A DNA stretch of 5,172 nt from Chloroflexi bacterium RBG_13_51_18 (GTDB taxonomy: Bacteria > Chloroflexota > Dehalococcoidia > Dehalococcoidales > RBG-16-60-22). A model generated the notes under the pieces. That model was not told the origin of the DNA. It did no database searches and saw nothing but the letters and a program-made list of their open reading frames with translations. Positions 4,083 through 5,172 of the stretch are shown here, piece by piece; within the stretch, counting starts at the first letter, position 1; each line of letters begins with the position of its first letter. The position numbers and the translations under genes were made by a program. The stretch is from contig MGMR01000096.1 in NCBI GenBank assembly GCA_001796495.1, positions 1 to 5,172 of the forward strand, in the 5' to 3' direction.

Positions 4083-5172
4083 TTATTCCGTCTCCTTTCC
4101 CAACCAGCTTCCCCGCGGCGGCATGCAGCGCCAGTAATAATTGCGAATGCCGCCCCCCGAGCCGAACGTGCGGAAACTCATCTCGACATCCATGCCCACT
4201 TGTACTTTGTCGGCAATCATGTCCGTCATACCGAAGAGCGCCCGGCCGCCGCCGTCGAAGTCCACCATGGTATCCACACCGGGTCGTGCGAAGGGAGGTA
4301 TATCAGCGCCGTGCTTTAAAGTAAAGGTAAAGACCTTGCCTTTTTTGTCGGCGAAGGAGTAGGGCTCAAAATTATCTTTGGTATGGCACTGCGTACAGAC
4401 TCTTTGCGGAGGATATTGAACGGTGCCGCAGGTCAGGCACTTTACGCCGTGCAGGGCATAGATAGCGTCCCGCTCACGAGCGATAACCGACGCCGAAGCC
4501 CCGCCGAACCTTTCGGGGTCGGACGCAGCGAAATCGCGGTAGGCCTGATATTCGCCCATATTACGCATAAGCATCTTGGATCCCAGACTGCGCTTAATGC
4601 CCCATTTTCCCGTAATATTTTTAATTTTATCCGTCACCTTAAAAAGCAAGACATCAGCGCCGTCGCCATAGCTTGCGACGAGGATTTTGTCGCCGGGCTT
4701 GGCGTCTTCCAGCGCGGCCACCAGCATCAATAAAACGAAAGACGTGCCGGTGTTACCCAGTTTATCGTAGAAGGGCTCCTGCACCTGCTCCGGTTTGAAT
4801 CCCAGCAAATCAGCCATCTGGCGGTGGCGGCGCAGGTCAGGCCCGTAAAAAACAGCTTTAGTGATATCTTTAGCAGCAAGGTTGGATTTTTCCATAAAGC
4901 TTTTTACCGCCTGGGGCAGTATTTTAAGATAGCCTTCCTCAAAGACAAAGCGGTCTTCCCAGGATCGTACGTAGCGCGTGCCGCCGGCGCGCCATACATC
5001 CAGCAGTTCGTTGGAAAGGGTGTAGCTGCCTTCTATTTCCGCGATAACATCTTTATCCCCGATTATAATAGCGGCGGCGCCGTCGCCGAAACCGCTGTCC
5101 ATGCCCCCACTCCCCATGCGCAGGTCGGAGGCGGTTACCAGCAGATTTTTCGCCGAGCCTGCGTTAACGGCA
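4083..5172 (-). CDS. HMG-CoA-synthase-like condensing enzyme fused to a C-terminal DUF35 (zinc ribbon plus OB fold) domain, N-terminus outside window
   Basis: The frame is open to the right edge: before the Met at 5117 it reads AVNAGSAKNLLVTASDLR, the family's interior, so that Met is not the start and roughly the first 100 residues, with the nucleophile Cys, are missing. Numbered from that Met: FGDGAAAIIIG (10-20); AVFYGPD (88-94) where HMG-CoA synthases have FHQP; KLGNTGTSFVLLMLVAALEDAKPGDKI (119-145, IGNT-type motif); SYGDGAD (149-155); a linker; then the zinc ribbon C227-x2-C230-x10-C241-x2-C244 and an OB-fold region (about 255-335). DUF35 domains dock on thiolases and help bind or pass acyl-CoA. 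The catalytic His is replaced by Tyr91 (codon 4847-4845), so it is unlikely to be an ordinary HMG-CoA synthase. It may be a divergent condensing enzyme or a scaffold that supplies DUF35 to the thiolase 2 nt downstream. Domain calls are firm; the reaction is open. Confidence 0.85.
   Translation of the reverse strand, partial: AVNAGSAKNLLVTASDLRMGSGGMDSGFGDGAAAIIIGDKDVIAEIEGSYTLSNELLDVWRAGGTRYVRSWEDRFVFEEGYLKILPQAVKSFMEKSNLAAKDITKAVFYGPDLRRHRQMADLLGFKPEQVQEPFYDKLGNTGTSFVLLMLVAALEDAKPGDKILVASYGDGADVLLFKVTDKIKNITGKWGIKRSLGSKMLMRNMGEYQAYRDFAASDPERFGGASASVIARERDAIYALHGVKCLTCGTVQYPPQRVCTQCHTKDNFEPYSFADKKGKVFTFTLKHGADIPPFARPGVDTMVDFDGGGRALFGMTDMIADKVQVGMDVEMSFRTFGSGGGIRNYYWRCMPPRGSWLGKETE
4092..4097 (-). 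promoter_or_regulatory. Ribosome binding site for the thiolase, inside the end of the preceding gene
   Basis: AAGGAG on the minus strand with an 11-nt spacer to the ATG at 4080, a little long. It overlaps the last codons of the HMG-CoA-synthase-like gene, consistent with coupled translation across the TAA-AG-ATG junction. Confidence 0.55.

Noticed and set aside
2911..4137. Plus-strand frames at 2911-3552 and 3562-4137 opposite the thiolase
   Set aside because: They are antisense shadows of the thiolase gene, with low-complexity Ala/Arg/His-rich translations and no family match.
4083..5117. Met at 5117 as the true start of the HMG-CoA-synthase-like gene
   Set aside because: The same frame continues to the window edge with family-like residues (AGSAKNLLVTASDLR), so the gene is cut by the edge.

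Overview
The window suggests an anaerobic or metabolically versatile prokaryote that uses CoA thioesters as its main currency. Gene content (an ADP-forming acyl-CoA synthetase, SCOT-type CoA-transferase subunits, an SCP2-type thiolase and an HMG-CoA-synthase-like protein fused to DUF35) would fit Desulfobacterota, Chloroflexota, fermentative Bacillota or some archaea. The Shine-Dalgarno sites and moderately high GC do not narrow this further, so I do not assign a taxon.

Layout. Bases 3-545 (+) hold the 3' end of an NDP-forming acyl-CoA synthetase, cut by the left edge. It runs convergently toward everything else, which lies on the minus strand. Read from the right edge, the minus-strand genes are: an HMG-CoA-synthase-like/DUF35 fusion (5172-4083, 5' end outside the window); a thiolase (4080-2902), 2 nt downstream; a 150-bp gap with a REP-like pair of hairpins (2808-2893); CoA-transferase subunit A (2751-2026); subunit B (2024-1359), 1 nt downstream; a 61-aa two-helix membrane protein (1351-1166); and a protein of unknown function (1148-639) whose likely start lies 17 nt past the previous stop.

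How the genes fit together. The condensing-enzyme-like fusion and thiolase resemble the known partnership of thiolase, DUF35 protein and HMG-CoA synthase that passes acetoacetyl-CoA between active sites. The CoA-transferase would activate a free acid (a 3-oxoacid such as acetoacetate, or a related acid) that the thiolase then makes or cleaves. The convergent synthetase could harvest ATP from the acyl-CoA products. This is inferred from families and context; no substrate is visible in the sequence.

Most unusual points. (1) In the HMG-CoA-synthase-like protein, the position where the family carries its catalytic His (FHQP motif) reads FYGP, so it is probably not an ordinary HMG-CoA synthase. 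(2) The two small distal genes sit in a markedly AT-rich block bounded by an 18-nt imperfect direct repeat (560-577 and 1365-1382, 16/18 identical). One repeat copy is the 3' end of the CoA-transferase B gene. The other is a detached copy of that end (DLKEMVL-stop against DLKEMAL-stop), which suggests insertion at, or duplication of, the gene's 3' end. (3) The two REP-like hairpins at 2808-2893 differ by paired, compensatory base changes. No RNA genes, CRISPR array, transposase or integrase are seen, and no gene-free stretch exceeds 150 bp.
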